From NCBI GenBank assembly GCA_965227215.1, contig OZ245729.1, positions 744,001 to 808,000 on the forward strand: a stretch of DNA of 64,000 nt. Direction: 5' to 3'. Positions 45,582-52,984 of this stretch are shown piece by piece (within the stretch, counting starts at the first letter, position 1; each line of letters starts with the position of its first letter). A program made the position numbers and the translations under genes. Below the pieces are notes generated by a model. The model had not been told where the DNA came from. It ran no database searches and saw only the letters and a program-made list of their open reading frames with translations. The DNA is from Gracilimonas sp965227215. Lineage in GTDB: Bacteria; Bacteroidota; Rhodothermia; Balneolales; Balneolaceae.

Positions 45582-45694
45582 CTGGTAAAAATCTTAAAGA
45601 CGATGCGCCCAAATAAAGCCGCAGCCTGATGAAAGTTCAAGATTAATTTACTGGATGTCGATATCATTTCACAACGCAATATTTTCTCGAAAAG

Positions 45695-46420
45695 CTATCG
45701 GTATTCCGGGTTTTCGAAGTTCCAACGCGTCCCGTCGTCCCAGTCTCTTCGAGAATTCCCATAGGCTGGATAGCCTCCCAGCTTTTTAAGCATACGAGCC
45801 AAATGGAGCAGATTATACGTCATAAAGGTGGTGTTTCTTTGAGTGAATTCATTATCGAAGCCAACCGGACCATCTTCGCTTTCATCCCCATAGCTTGGAC
45901 CGGGACCGGCTTCCCCAATCCAACCGGCATCAGCTTGGGGTGGAATGCTGTACCCTACATGCTGAAGGGCATATAATATCCCCATTGCACAATGTTTAAT
46001 TCCGTCTTCGTTTCCGGTAACCAAACATCCCCCGGCCTTTCCATAAAATTGGTACTGCCCTTTATCATTCTGCAGACCACTCATAGCATAAAGGCGTTCA
46101 ATAAGCTTTGTAGCTACCGAAGACTTCTCCCCAAGCCAAATCGGTGTTCCTATAATCAGGATATCAGCTTCATCTACCTTTTTCCAAATTTCAGGCCATT
46201 CATCGGTATCCACTCCTTGTTCTTTCATATCCGGATATACGCCATAGGCTACCTCATGATCCACCAATCGAATACATTCTGCATCCACCCCTTCTTGTTC
46301 CATAATATTCATTGAAACGTCAATAAGCGTTCTCGTATGGCTTTCTCTGGGTGATCTCTTAAGCGTGCAGTTTACATAAAGTGCTTTAAGGCTCGTGAAG
46401 TCATTAGGCTCGGAACTCAT
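45695..46420 (-). CDS. Flavodoxin-fold NAD(P)H-dependent reductase
   Basis: 241 residues of the flavodoxin/NADPH-dependent FMN reductase fold. The FMN phosphate-binding loop is LYVNCTLKRSPRESHTRTL (about residues 14-32). ADILIIGTPIWLGEKSSVATKLIERL and KAGGCLVTGNEDGIKHC carry the other flavin contacts. The C-terminal extension (about 195-241) is Arg/Trp-rich. Such enzymes reduce quinones, azo or nitro compounds or free flavin; the substrate is not predictable. It is divergent from the sensor gene with a 146-bp shared upstream region. Confidence 0.88.
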   Translation of the reverse strand: MSSEPNDFTSLKALYVNCTLKRSPRESHTRTLIDVSMNIMEQEGVDAECIRLVDHEVAYGVYPDMKEQGVDTDEWPEIWKKVDEADILIIGTPIWLGEKSSVATKLIERLYAMSGLQNDKGQYQFYGKAGGCLVTGNEDGIKHCAMGILYALQHVGYSIPPQADAGWIGEAGPGPSYGDESEDGPVGFDNEFTQRNTTFMTYNLLHLARMLKKLGGYPAYGNSRRDWDDGTRWNFENPEYR

Positions 46421-46566
46421 ATGTAAGGTCTTTTAGATTATAAAGTGGTTTGAGTTTCTGACGAAGTAAGTTATGATGATCTTACCATCACTACGTTCTA
46501 TCAAATTCAGTAAGACATTTACGGTTTGTGATGTCCTTTATGTAAAGAAAAGACAGTTAAGTACTG

Positions 46567-48258
46567 ATGGAAGCCACTACAAAAGAACAGTCGGGGAAAT
46601 TATACCAATCTCATCGGTACATTTTGGTGGTTTCACTTTTTATTGTTTCCGCAAGCTTATTGGTGGTTCTTACCACATTTGCGATTAATATGCTCACCTC
46701 AACCGGAGATTTTAACCGGCTTTTAGTGCAATACAACCATCAGACCAATGATCGAGATAAGATTCTTTTTAACTATATAGAAACAGGTGACACATCTTAC
46801 AAAGTTGCATACCAAGAGTTATTGGAACACAGCCATGCTACCCGAAATGTAGTAGATGAACTGTTAGATGAAAATCCAAAGCCGGAACTTATTTTTGAAA
46901 AAATTCAAGTAAATAGAATCCATCCAAATGAAATAACCGGCCTGATCAGAATCTTCACTTTTTTCTCTGAAAAGCCGGAGGTAAAAGAGCTGAAGAAGAA
47001 CTGGGCCAGAGTAAAAACTCTGAACATGGAAAAAAGAATTTGGGCAGATTCTTTACTAAGTGAAGATTATGATGAGTCAGGCTGGGCAAAAGAAGCTTCC
47101 GTTCTGCGCCGGCTCAATGAAGAAATCAACACCCATATCCTTAAAATGATTGAAGGAAACTCTACAATCCTGCTGCTCCTGAAAAATTATTCACTATGGG
47201 CTACCGTTTTGCTGGGAATTCTAATTGTGCTCATTGGCGTCATCTTTACCGTTCGGGGCGTCAAACAAATAGATAAGTTGAAAAAAGTTCTTCATCAGCG
47301 AGACTACCTGGCTCTGTTTCCTGAATTAAATCAACACCCTGTTTTAAACATTAGCAGCAACGGCCAGCTTCAATATGTGAATCAGGCTACCTACAATCTC
47401 TTTCCTGATCTGCGCAAGCAGGGAATAAATCATCCATTCTTAAAAGAAGTTAAAGATGAACTTCCCGTACTTCATAATGTCAGAAACCATTCGGTGATTA
47501 AAGAAGTTAAGGTTGGCGAAAGCTATTACCAGCAAGCCATAAACTACCTCTCAAAAGAAAAAGGCATTCATGTACACTCTTTTGATATCACTACTATAAA
47601 AGAGCAGCAAAATGAGATTTCAAAATCCCTGGCCGAGAAAAATATGTTACTGGCCGAGGTTCACCATCGCGTAAAGAATAATATGGCCGTGATTTCAAGT
47701 TTGTTGGAACTCCAGGAAATGCTGGGTGATGATCCCAATACGGCCTTAGCCGAAAGCCGTTCCCGCATAAAATCTATGGCCATCGTTCATGAGTTATTGT
47801 ACCAATCCGATTCACTTTCTGAAATAGTGACCCACGAATATCTTGAAAAGATAAGCATGCACTTAAAACGTACTTTTCCAAACGTAAGTAAGGCCGATGT
47901 AGATCAATCCGCTCCATCTCAAAAGCTAAATATTAACCAAGCTGTGCCACTTGGCCTGCTCATAAATGAGTTGGTGCTCTTTATTTGCCATCAAGCCATA
48001 TCTCCGGAACAATCTTTTGATTTAGCCCTTGGTGTCCACTCAGCTAATAACCATCTCTGTCTGCAACTTTCAGCTTCACTCCCACAAACTGAAACCCCAC
48101 TGGCAAGTAAGAACCATGCCGCATTGAGGGGGAATTTAATTGAAAACTTATTGGAGCAAATTGAAGCTGAACTCAAGGTTCCTGATACTGATCATTTAGT
48201 CATGCAAATTTGGTTTAAACCGTCTGATAAAAGTGGCTCCAGCAGCTCATACCTGTAA
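46567..48258 (+). CDS. HisKA_2-type sensor protein with degenerate ATPase domain
   Basis: 563 residues. One membrane helix lies near 18-41 and another near 209-230, with a helical extracytoplasmic sensor domain between them and a PAS-like domain about 255-345. The HisKA_2 dimerisation motif LLAEVHHRVKNNMAVISSLL is intact, with phosphoacceptor His367 by alignment. The ATPase domain is not: the N-box that normally reads GLIINELVTNALKHA is GLLINELVLFICHQA, losing the ATP-coordinating Asn. The DxGxG box is replaced by LQLSASLPQTETP. Autophosphorylation is therefore doubtful, and it may be a pseudokinase acting through dimer or phosphorelay contacts. No response regulator is adjacent. The small membrane-protein gene follows by 15 bp. 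Confidence 0.85.
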   Translation: MEATTKEQSGKLYQSHRYILVVSLFIVSASLLVVLTTFAINMLTSTGDFNRLLVQYNHQTNDRDKILFNYIETGDTSYKVAYQELLEHSHATRNVVDELLDENPKPELIFEKIQVNRIHPNEITGLIRIFTFFSEKPEVKELKKNWARVKTLNMEKRIWADSLLSEDYDESGWAKEASVLRRLNEEINTHILKMIEGNSTILLLLKNYSLWATVLLGILIVLIGVIFTVRGVKQIDKLKKVLHQRDYLALFPELNQHPVLNISSNGQLQYVNQATYNLFPDLRKQGINHPFLKEVKDELPVLHNVRNHSVIKEVKVGESYYQQAINYLSKEKGIHVHSFDITTIKEQQNEISKSLAEKNMLLAEVHHRVKNNMAVISSLLELQEMLGDDPNTALAESRSRIKSMAIVHELLYQSDSLSEIVTHEYLEKISMHLKRTFPNVSKADVDQSAPSQKLNINQAVPLGLLINELVLFICHQAISPEQSFDLALGVHSANNHLCLQLSASLPQTETPLASKNHAALRGNLIENLLEQIEAELKVPDTDHLVMQIWFKPSDKSGSSSSYL

Positions 48259-48273
48259 CTATACTATTGAATT

Positions 48274-48756
48274 ATGAAATGGATAAAAGTAATTGTTTGC
48301 GGCATTTTGGCAACTTTGGCCATGGATATTTCCATGAATGCCCTTATGTACCTCTTCGGTTTAGCTCCGACAAATATTCACCCGGCCGCTGCTTTTCTAT
48401 TTAATCTTGGGATTGAAAGCTCTACCCTTTCCACAACCCTGCACTACAGCTATGGCACCCTTTGGGCACTCGTTTTTGTGTATGCTTTTGAAGATGATCT
48501 TACTGTAAAACGTGGGCTGCAGCTGGCTATGGTACTTTGGCTTTTTATGATGCTGGTTTACAGTCCTATAATAGGATGGGGCTTCTTTGGTTTTGGAAAT
48601 GCCGGACTTCTAAAACCTTCCCACCCACTCTATATGAATTCTACCCTAAGTTATCTTACAGTCACTTTTACTGTACACGTCTTTTATGGGCTGACTTTGG
48701 GGATAGTTTCAAAGACATGGATAGTTAAACAGCGGACAGATCAGAAAACCGATTAA
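48274..48756 (+). CDS. Small four-helix membrane protein
   Basis: 160 residues, with hydrophobic stretches near 5-25, 52-70, 80-105 and 125-147. The opening (VIVCGILATLAMDISMNALMYLFG) with a conserved-looking Asp in the first helix recalls DUF2938/DUF6789-type membrane proteins; this is tentative. It is downstream of the sensor protein gene (15-bp gap) and convergent with folE2 (11-bp gap). The function is unknown. Confidence 0.65.
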   Translation: MKWIKVIVCGILATLAMDISMNALMYLFGLAPTNIHPAAAFLFNLGIESSTLSTTLHYSYGTLWALVFVYAFEDDLTVKRGLQLAMVLWLFMMLVYSPIIGWGFFGFGNAGLLKPSHPLYMNSTLSYLTVTFTVHVFYGLTLGIVSKTWIVKQRTDQKTD

Positions 48757-48767
48757 AGCTTTTCAGA

Positions 48768-49718
48768 TCACCGTAAACCATTTGGAAGTCCTTTACAAAT
48801 TCTGCTAACAGCATCATGGCTATGCAGGCTTTCCATGTGTACACATCGTACCACAAAATCACGGATGCTATTGTAGCTGTCCAATTCATCGTAAAGCAGG
48901 CGGGCTGCATCTTCCACGAACTTCTGATAGGCTCCGTTCAACTCGGCAAATGCTTGCTCATCTTCCCTTTTTACCATGACCTGGGTTTCAGTTTGCAAAG
49001 CTGTGCGACATATATTTACTAAATCTTCCACAAAAAATTCATCCTTCAGCGCTACCGTCACATTTGCCACACTCCGTTGGCTGTGTGGTATGGCGGCAAC
49101 TTCCCTTGTTTCGCGTGCATGTTCAGATAATTCATAGGAACAAGGGCAAGCGCTGCTATACTCAAAATCGAGGTGCATGTATTTTTGAAACTGATTGTAA
49201 TTATCCATCCTACCCTCAAAAGAAACCTTATAGTATTGGTAACCCTTCAAATCAGAACGCAAGCTGTCTTTTAGCAACGGATAGTTGAAGGTAATTCGCA
49301 GAAATGATTCCTGACTTTCTAAATCTTCTTTATATGCTTTCAGAATCTCTTCGAGTCGGTCGAGATGAAAAACCTTATCCTGAAACTTATAAAAGGTACG
49401 CATGATACGACTCATGTTAATTCCCTTCTTATCCATTTCAAGACTTACATAGCCATCTACGGAAGCCTCAAGGGTGATAGGCTCTCCTTCTCTTCTACGG
49501 AATTTCAGTGGAAGCTTGAAGTTTGAAATACCCACTTGCTGAATAGGCACATTCGCTCCTTCAATTAAGGAAGCCGGCCCGTTCTGTAGATCAGGCAGAG
49601 ATTCCTTGTATTCTTCGGTTACCGTAAAGGTAGGGTCATAAAATCGTTGCGCTTCATTTTTAATCATATCTTTAACTACTAATGATGAATAGTCTTTTAA
49701 AGTCTTCTGTAGGGACAA
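48768..49718 (-). CDS. folE2: GTP cyclohydrolase FolE2 (type IB)
   Basis: 316-residue cyclohydrolase that makes 7,8-dihydroneopterin triphosphate, first step of folate or pterin/queuosine pathways, and functions with metals other than zinc. The type-IB signatures are present: the catalytic-cysteine motif SSACPCSYELSEHA (about residues 188-201), PHSQRSVANV, and the second acidic region (CVHMESLHSHDAV) near the C-terminus. The N-terminal MSLQKTL starts inside the end of the upstream PTPS-family gene (22-bp overlap), so the two are translationally coupled; a later start is possible. Confidence 0.93.
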   Translation of the reverse strand: MSLQKTLKDYSSLVVKDMIKNEAQRFYDPTFTVTEEYKESLPDLQNGPASLIEGANVPIQQVGISNFKLPLKFRRREGEPITLEASVDGYVSLEMDKKGINMSRIMRTFYKFQDKVFHLDRLEEILKAYKEDLESQESFLRITFNYPLLKDSLRSDLKGYQYYKVSFEGRMDNYNQFQKYMHLDFEYSSACPCSYELSEHARETREVAAIPHSQRSVANVTVALKDEFFVEDLVNICRTALQTETQVMVKREDEQAFAELNGAYQKFVEDAARLLYDELDSYNSIRDFVVRCVHMESLHSHDAVSRICKGLPNGLR

Positions 49719-50128
49719 TATTCGGCAATATTTCGTTCGGTTTCGTACAGCTTAACCTTGTATAACTTGCCATCATTGGAACATGCAGCCTCCACATCAG
49801 GGCGCAGTTGCTCAAAAAAAGCACGCACTAAATTTTCAGTGGTAGGAATGATTCCTTGCAGAAAGTCCACGTCCAGATTCAGATTTTTATGATCGCAAGG
49901 ATCTAAAATCTTTTCCTTGATGATAGCCTTTAGCTTGCTGAGGTCAATTATGTACCCGGTCTCAGGATCAGGTTCTCCGGTAACCGTTACCTCTATTATA
50001 TAATTATGGCCATGCCAGTTCGGAAGGTTACATTTACCGAATGTTTCCCGGTTCCAGTTGTCACTTTTATCGGGGTTATGAAGCCGGTGTGCTGCATTAA
50101 AATGAGCTCTGCGTGTTACAAACGTCAA
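49697..50128 (-). CDS. PTPS/QueD-family pterin synthase with C-X5-HGH motif
   Basis: 143 residues of the COG0720 tunnel-fold family. Zinc histidines: H16 in AAHRLHN, and the WHGHNY pair. The catalytic Cys lies in GKCNLPNWHGHNY, five residues before HGH, as in 6-pyruvoyl-tetrahydropterin synthases (CNNPNGHGHNY). QueD has a three-residue gap (CxxxHGH). The remaining family motifs are DLSKLKAIIKEKI, DHKNLN and PTTENLVRAFF. It overlaps folE2 by 22 bp, so the two steps GTP to dihydroneopterin triphosphate to a 6-substituted tetrahydropterin would be coupled. The final product could be tetrahydrobiopterin-like or a queuosine precursor. I do not give the symbol queD for this reason. Confidence 0.88.
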   Translation of the reverse strand: MTFVTRRAHFNAAHRLHNPDKSDNWNRETFGKCNLPNWHGHNYIIEVTVTGEPDPETGYIIDLSKLKAIIKEKILDPCDHKNLNLDVDFLQGIIPTTENLVRAFFEQLRPDVEAACSNDGKLYKVKLYETERNIAEYCPYRRL

Positions 50129-50328
50129 TATTCTGTTCCTGAAATTTCATGTTGTTTGTTTAGCTAACATTGGGAAGTTATAAACAGTTCTACAAATGGG
50201 AATATTTTTTTGCGTACCGCCTTTTTAGACAAGTATTAGTTCCGATGTTGAGCAAATATTAATCCCGGCAATCGGTTATTCCGCTAACTCGTGGTTCTAG
50301 AAAAATATTCCTTTCAGAAATTGATTTC

Positions 50329-50775
50329 TTAACAACAAGCCCCCGCTTTCACATCCCTATTCAAACTTGGCTTGCATACAGTTGGCTTTACCGCTAATGC
50401 CATAGTCAATGTTTCCTGATTTTCCTTTACATTTTGAATAGAGTATCGACTTGTGGGATGAGCGGAATCACCAAACTCGATAAACAATTCAGCGTCATCA
50501 CGGTATGGTTGCTTCTCGCCTACAACTCCTATGATCTTCAGTGCTTTGTCGGTTGTCCATTCTGCCGTGTTTTCAGATCTTTCATTCACCCAAAGCTGAA
50601 TAACCGTTTCATTGTAGGAGTGTTCGTTTCCGCCACAGTCCACTGAATCTACCGAATGGTGCTGTATTTCGGTGATATGAAGGTCACCGGAAATCACTGT
50701 TGAGTCCCGAAGACTGAATTGCAGCTCTTTACCTGTATTGTTTACCAAAGTGGTTATAAAAGTTGAAGTATTCAT
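50329..50775 (-). CDS. Arsenic-cluster conserved protein (DUF6428-like) with C-terminal CC
   Basis: 148 residues, soluble. I recall a family (DUF6428) often encoded next to arsenate reductase and ArsR genes in Bacteroidota; the features here fit it (GKELQFSLRD near residues 15-24, SVDSVDCGGNEHSYNETVIQLW near 41-62). The sequence ends VKAGACC, a vicinal cysteine pair that could bind As(III), as do the ArsR and ArsM proteins of this cluster. A 16-bp palindrome matching 14 of 16 bases of the ArsR operator lies 3 bases upstream of its ATG (50779-50794). It is therefore probably induced by arsenic together with the rest. Function is unproven. Confidence 0.75.
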   Translation of the reverse strand: MNTSTFITTLVNNTGKELQFSLRDSTVISGDLHITEIQHHSVDSVDCGGNEHSYNETVIQLWVNERSENTAEWTTDKALKIIGVVGEKQPYRDDAELFIEFGDSAHPTSRYSIQNVKENQETLTMALAVKPTVCKPSLNRDVKAGACC

Positions 50776-50778
50776 TTT

Positions 50779-50794
50779 ATCGTATTTTTGCGAT
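50779..50794. promoter_or_regulatory. Second ArsR-type operator, upstream of the DUF6428-like gene
   Basis: ATCGTATTTTTGCGAT matches 14 of 16 positions of the palindrome ahead of arsR (52710-52725). It ends three bases before the start codon of the DUF6428-like gene on the minus strand. The near-identity and matching placement suggest that this gene has its own ArsR-repressed promoter. Confidence 0.6.
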
Positions 50795-50811
50795 TAATTT
50801 GGGTAAATTTT

Positions 50812-51441
50812 TTAGACCTTGCTCATCATATAAAACATTTCTGTTGCTATTTGAAAACAACGTTCACTGTATGTCTCTTTTGCTTTATCGGTCCCGTCCG
50901 ATTCTTTAGGATCACGATAGGTAACAGACAGCCTGAACTCGGAGCCGGGTACAAACGGGCAATTTTCATCTGCATCGGAACAAGTCATAACAGCTGCAAA
51001 AGATGTCTGCGGATTAACATCATCATCGAATTTCTTGGAAAAACAGATCAGCGGTTCTGCATCTTCGCTGAATTTTAACTGATAACGGGGATTATCCCCT
51101 CCCTGATTGTCAACTTCAAAGCCGGCCTTTTCTATAGCCGCTACTGCTCTTGGGTTGAACGCTGTTGCTTCTGTTCCGCCGGAATACGTCTCAATGTTTT
51201 TAACGCCAAAATGGTGGGCGGCCACAGCGGTCCAGATTTGTGCGAGATGACTCCTCCTACTGTTGTGAGTACAAATGAAGTTCAGTTTGGCAATCTGATC
51301 CCCATCCTTTTTCTTGCGGACATAATCGGCCAGCTCTTCTAATACTTGCTTTCTTTTGTTCGGTATTGAACCATACTCAGCTTGCAGATTCTTAATATAG
51401 TTTTGAAGTTCGAGATGCATCACTTCCAAATTTAGCAGCAT
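50812..51441 (-). CDS. Low-molecular-weight phosphatase-fold arsenate reductase-like protein
   Basis: 209 residues from the ATG at 51441, overlapping arsM by 10 bp; an in-frame ATG at 51420 (MHLELQNYI) is an alternative. An N-terminal ~50-residue helical extension precedes the P-loop CTHNSRR (C-X5-R), as in LMW protein tyrosine phosphatases and thioredoxin-type ArsC. FAAVMTCSDADENCPFVPG supplies further cysteines, and YRDPKESDG the general-acid region. Reduction of As(V) to As(III) fits the neighbours (ArsR, ArsM). The electron donor would be thioredoxin-like. The C-terminus (MMSKV) lacks the CC seen in its neighbours. Confidence 0.85.
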   Translation of the reverse strand: MLLNLEVMHLELQNYIKNLQAEYGSIPNKRKQVLEELADYVRKKKDGDQIAKLNFICTHNSRRSHLAQIWTAVAAHHFGVKNIETYSGGTEATAFNPRAVAAIEKAGFEVDNQGGDNPRYQLKFSEDAEPLICFSKKFDDDVNPQTSFAAVMTCSDADENCPFVPGSEFRLSVTYRDPKESDGTDKAKETYSERCFQIATEMFYMMSKV

Positions 51442-52337
51442 CCCGAACCGGGCTCACAAACATTGGTATTTGTATTCCCAAGCATCGTCACGGCTTCTTT
51501 TTTTGCTGATTTACCATCTCCGGTTTTCCTTGCAAAAACAGTGATGCTATAAATGCCGGTACCGCCCGAGTTAAATTCAGCAATTTCGTCCTCACCTAAA
51601 TACTGGCTCAGAATATCCTCAGGAATCTCAATGGGCTTCTCCTTCTGAATGGTGATGCCTTCAAACCCGGCTTCTTTAATAAATCCCAGATACTCATCTT
51701 TTTGTATGGCGCCGGCTACACATCCTGCATACATTTCAGCATCTTCGCGAAGGGCTTCAGGAAGATCCCCTTCCAGTACAATGTCGGAAATACTGAAGTG
51801 TCCCCCGGGTTTAAGTGTCCTGTGAATTTCGAAAAATACTTTCTCCTTATCGGGAACCAGGTTCAGCACACAGTTGCTGACAACAACATCAGCTACATCA
51901 TCAGAAACAGGCAGTTCTTCTATATCCCCATATCGAAATTCTACATTATTAAACCCAAGCTTATCTGCATTTTCCCGGGCTTTGGAAATCATCGGTTCCG
52001 CAAAGTCAATTCCCAATACCTTCCCTTTTGCACCCGTCTCATGCCGGGCAACAAAACAATCATTCCCGGCTCCGGAACCCAGGTCAATTACATAATCCCC
52101 TTTTTTAATTTGTGCGAATTGAGTGGGAAGCCCACAACCGAGTCCTAAATCGGCATCCACATTATAGCCGTCAAGTTCGCTGTAGTCATCCGTCATGATA
52201 TTGTACACTTCGGTGGATTCCCCTCCCGCTCCGCAACATGAACGAGCGTTATAATCTTTAGCCTGTTCACTGATTTGGCTGTATTTCTTTCGAACAGTTT
52301 CTTTGAGCTCTTCCGGTGATTTTGATCGAGTTTTCAT
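51432..52337 (-). CDS. arsM: Arsenite S-adenosylmethionine methyltransferase ArsM
   Basis: 301 residues. The SAM-binding motif is VIDLGSGAGNDCF (about residues 83-95). Arsenite-binding cysteines lie at C34/C35 (SCCGAG), C68 (LGLGCGL), C156 (SNCVLNL) and C206 (AGCVAGAI). The 50-residue gap between the last two equals that of characterised ArsM (C174/C224). It converts As(III) to methylated species. An additional C-terminal tail ends GSGCC, a vicinal cysteine pair not needed for the core. It lies 31 bp downstream of arsR and 10 bp into the reductase gene, so it belongs to one transcript with them. Confidence 0.94.
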   Translation of the reverse strand: MKTRSKSPEELKETVRKKYSQISEQAKDYNARSCCGAGGESTEVYNIMTDDYSELDGYNVDADLGLGCGLPTQFAQIKKGDYVIDLGSGAGNDCFVARHETGAKGKVLGIDFAEPMISKARENADKLGFNNVEFRYGDIEELPVSDDVADVVVSNCVLNLVPDKEKVFFEIHRTLKPGGHFSISDIVLEGDLPEALREDAEMYAGCVAGAIQKDEYLGFIKEAGFEGITIQKEKPIEIPEDILSQYLGEDEIAEFNSGGTGIYSITVFARKTGDGKSAKKEAVTMLGNTNTNVCEPGSGCC

Positions 52338-52368
52338 AGTCGGGAAATTTTGAATTGGGTGGTTATAC

Positions 52369-52701
52369 TTAACAACAGTCAGAGTTTTGGGCTGTCAGGT
52401 CTTTTAACAGTGATTCCATGACGGATTTTAATTCGGAAACATTATCTTCATCCAAGCAATAGCAGGTTCGAACTCCGTCTATCTCCCCTTTAATAATTCC
52501 GGCCGACTTCAAGGCTTTCAGGTGCTGGGAAACGGTAGATTGAGCCAACGGAAGTTCATCGGTTATGTCTCCACAAATACAGGTATTTCGCCTTGCCAGT
52601 ATCTCCAGAATAGCTATACGTGCAGGATGAGCCAGAGCTTTTGCATACTCAGCTACTTTCACCTGTTTCTTGTCAAATAGTTCAGCTTTGGTTAGCGCCA
52701 T
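52369..52701 (-). CDS. arsR: ArsR-family arsenic repressor
   Basis: 110-residue winged-helix metalloregulator: AKALAHPARIAILEILARR, the metal-site NTCICGDITDEL (C41, C43) just before the recognition helix AQSTVSQHLKALKSAGII, and a wing with CYC (C80, C82). The C-terminus is NSDCC. It should repress its own operon until As(III) is bound. A 16-bp hyphenated palindrome lies 8 bases upstream of the start (52710-52725), and a 14/16 match precedes the DUF6428-like gene. Confidence 0.93.
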   Translation of the reverse strand: MALTKAELFDKKQVKVAEYAKALAHPARIAILEILARRNTCICGDITDELPLAQSTVSQHLKALKSAGIIKGEIDGVRTCYCLDEDNVSELKSVMESLLKDLTAQNSDCC

Positions 52702-52709
52702 AATCGTAT

Positions 52710-52725
52710 ATCGTAATTTTACGAT
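52710..52725. promoter_or_regulatory. ArsR operator palindrome
   Basis: ATCGTAA-TT-TTACGAT has perfect 7-bp arms. It begins eight bases upstream of the arsR ATG. A third half-site (ATCGTA) lies immediately on the start-codon side (52703-52708). A close variant precedes the DUF6428-like gene. Autorepression is inferred. Confidence 0.68.
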
Positions 52726-52894
52726 TAATGGTACGGGAATATATGTTCAGTGTCAACCTAATTTTATCATATTATGGTAAGTGCAGGAGATCTTTATGGT
52801 TTATATTTCTCTGTAAAGAACAAGATTCCCACCTTCGCTTGAATGACGAAAGTTTGTTAATGGGTACATTCCGAAATCAAAAAAACTGGGAATT

Positions 52895-52926
52895 AAAAAA
52901 GAGAGCCCCGGTTCCCCGGAGCTCTC
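52895..52926 (-). terminator. Terminator after the TonB-receptor / secreted partner operon
   Basis: On the minus strand GAGAGCTCCGG-GGAA-CCGGGGCTCTC forms an 11-position stem with one mismatch, followed by six T. It ends the operon 54663-57530 / 52985-54622. A smaller hairpin (CTCACA-GTGA-TGTGAG, 52941-52956) lies between the stop codon and this terminator. Confidence 0.85.
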
Positions 52927-52984
52927 TCTGATCAGCACACCTCACAGTGATGTGAGACGTTTATGTGAGTAGGAAAGAGATCTA

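Noticed and set aside
46473..46688. 71-codon frame overlapping the sensor gene start
   Set aside because: It overlaps the start of the HisKA_2 gene in another frame and shows no features; the larger frame has clear domains.
49697..50128. Calling this gene queD
   Set aside because: The catalytic motif is C-X5-HGH rather than CxxxHGH and no other queuosine gene is in the window, so the symbol was withheld.
52728..52931. 67-codon plus-strand frame between arsR and the terminator
   Set aside because: It has no ribosome-binding site, runs through a degenerate palindromic repeat (about 52825-52855) and the minus-strand terminator, and its product looks random.
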